Source: Actinobacteria bacterium OK074
GTDB lineage: Bacteria; Actinomycetota; Actinomycetes; Streptomycetales; Streptomycetaceae
Assembly (NCBI GenBank): GCA_001298575.1
Contig: LJCV01000099.1
Coordinates: 62,001 to 126,000 of the forward strand
DNA: 64,000 nt
Reading direction: 5' to 3'
A program made the position numbers and the translations under genes. The notes beneath the pieces were generated by a model. It was not told the origin of the DNA, did no database searches, and worked only from the letters and a program-made list of their open reading frames with translations. Numbering within the stretch: the first letter of the stretch is position 1; the number at the start of each line of letters is the position of its first letter. Shown piece after piece: positions 63,214 through 64,000 of the stretch.

Positions 63214-63908
63214 GCGGCATCCCCGGAGTTGGCGTCTCCGGAGCCGGCGTCCCCGGAGTCGGCATCCCCCGTGCCGTCGGCCCCGGTGACCGTCATCCGT
63301 ACGGCCGTTGGGTCGAAGCCGTTGCAAGGGTTGTTGATCTGGGGGCAGTTGGAGACCAGCACCAGCACGTCCCGCTCGGCGCGCAGCGCCAGCGACAGGC
63401 CCGGCGCCGAGATGCCGTCGACGATGCCGAGGGTGCCGTCCTTCTCCACCGGCACGTTCATGTACCAGTTGATGTTGGAGACCAGGTCGCGCTTGCCGAG
63501 GCCGTACTTCGCGCCCTCCGCGAGGAAGTTGTCGACGCAGGCGTGCTGCGCGTACGTGTGGTGGCCGTAGCGCAGGGTGTTCGACTCCTTGGAGCAGGCG
63601 CCGCCGACCGTGTCGTGGCGGCCTACGTCGTCCGAGACCACGGTCATCAGCGGGGTGTGCTCGTTCGACAGCAGCACACTGCCGGTGGTCAGGAAGATGT
63701 TGCCCTGCGCGTGGATCGTGTCGGGCGCGCTGTAGCGCACGGCCGTGTCGTGGGCGTCGTAGACGAGGAAGTCGACGGCCTGGTTGCCGTGCAGGTCGGT
63801 GACGGTGAGCGTCTCGCCCGCGCGGACGACGGCCGACCAGGCGGCGCGGGCGGGAACGACGGTCGTGCTCATGCGGGTCTCCTCGGCGGATGCGGTCCCG
63901 GTGCTCAT
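63210..63908 (-). CDS. Urea carboxylase-associated protein 2 / carboxyguanidine deiminase subunit
   Basis: DUF1989-type protein of 232 residues. Family blocks are AGETLTVTDLHGNQAVDFLV, DTIHAQGNIFLTTGSVLLSN, ACSKESNTLRYGHHTYAQHA (cysteine and histidines of the likely active site) and SNCPQINNPCNGFDPTAVRM near the C-terminus. UAAP1/UAAP2 homologues were shown in Pseudomonas to act together as carboxyguanidine deiminase (CgdAB), converting carboxyguanidine to allophanate. The start at 63908 overlaps the UAAP1 stop (ATGA); an internal ATG at 63872 also has a ribosome site. The C-terminal tail is made of five-residue units (DADSG, DAGSG, DANSG) from a DNA repeat. Overlap with the carboxylase start shows coupling. 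Confidence 0.9.
   Translation of the reverse strand: MSTGTASAEETRMSTTVVPARAAWSAVVRAGETLTVTDLHGNQAVDFLVYDAHDTAVRYSAPDTIHAQGNIFLTTGSVLLSNEHTPLMTVVSDDVGRHDTVGGACSKESNTLRYGHHTYAQHACVDNFLAEGAKYGLGKRDLVSNINWYMNVPVEKDGTLGIVDGISAPGLSLALRAERDVLVLVSNCPQINNPCNGFDPTAVRMTVTGADGTGDADSGDAGSGDANSGDAA
63218..63262 (-). repeat. 15-bp tandem repeat at the end of the UAAP2 gene
   Basis: Three units, CATCCCCGGAGTTGG (63218-63232), CGTCTCCGGAGCCGG (63233-63247) and CGTCCCCGGAGTCGG (63248-63262), each 15 bases. They encode the D-A-x-S-G tail. Copy changes would keep the frame. Confidence 0.85.
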
Positions 63909-64000
63909 GCGAGCCCCCTCGCGGCAAGGAATTCGGCGGTGTTCAGGAAGGCGCGGCGGCCCTCGGGGGTCGCCTCCCACAGCGGGTCGCCGGGCGCGGT
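63905..64000 (-). CDS. Urea carboxylase-associated protein 1 (partial, 5' part outside window)
   Basis: Only the last 31 residues are visible: a frame reading TAPGDPLWEATPEGRRAFLN then TAEFLAARGLA and TGA. The pattern P-L-W-E-A-T-P-E-G-R-x-A-F-x-N-T is the conserved C-terminus of UAAP1. Its stop overlaps the UAAP2 ATG (ATGA). The gene starts beyond the right edge, where any guanidine riboswitch or transporter genes would also lie. It was read by hand since it lacks a start codon here. Confidence 0.85.
   Translation of the reverse strand, partial: TAPGDPLWEATPEGRRAFLNTAEFLAARGLA

Overview
The window looks like chromosomal DNA of a Streptomyces or close relative. GC content and third-position GC are very high, GTG starts are common, and 4-bp ATGA/GTGA gene overlaps are frequent. 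It carries the Pup-proteasome locus, the gylR-glpF-glpK-glpD operon and twin-arginine translocation genes in the usual Streptomyces neighbourhood. No rRNA, tRNA, CRISPR array, transposase or prophage was seen. Apart from short repeats it reads as ordinary core-type chromosome.

Layout. 1-6140 (minus): a tightly overlapped operon of a BMP-family nucleoside ABC importer, a nucleoside phosphorylase and an amidohydrolase. 6472-9523: methionine-salvage genes mtnA (plus) and mtnD-mtnC-mtnB (minus). 9524-15110 (plus): a predicted sulfur-type leader peptide, a ribose-type ABC importer and mtnK, probably a methylthioribose uptake system. 15139-17437: two luciferase-like monooxygenases. 17643-22899: glycerol operon and its regulator. 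23273-35333: metH, a HAD phosphatase, an orphan peptide-binding lipoprotein, an orphan response regulator, a RecB-type nuclease, a site-2 protease, tRNA m1A58 methyltransferase and a secreted protein. 35468-50752: ferredoxin and the Pup-proteasome system (arc, dop, pup, HNH nuclease, prcB, prcA, pafA, pafB, pafC), interrupted by an RTX-like secreted protein, a LacI/MFS pair and two FKBP prolyl isomerases. 50749-56131: zinc-ribbon protein, small membrane protein, tatA, tatC and the helY helicase. 56113-57877: TetR and oxidoreductase. 57901-64000 (minus): allophanate hydrolase, a urea/guanidine carboxylase-type biotin enzyme and UAAP2/UAAP1, the last cut by the window edge.

How the parts fit. 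The left 15 kb can be read as one sulfur-salvage neighbourhood with two entries into methylthioribose-1-phosphate: free methylthioribose through the importer and MtnK, and possibly methylthio-nucleosides through the BMP importer, deaminase and phosphorylase. MtnA, MtnB, MtnC and MtnD then lead to the methionine keto acid. The leader peptide in front of the importer suggests sulfur-responsive control. In the centre, Pup is ligated by PafA, removed by Dop, and pupylated proteins are unfolded by ARC into the PrcAB chamber; PafBC is the linked DNA-damage regulator. At the right edge, the carboxylase operon is better explained as guanidine catabolism than as plain urea use, because UAAP1/UAAP2 homologues are known carboxyguanidine deiminase subunits.
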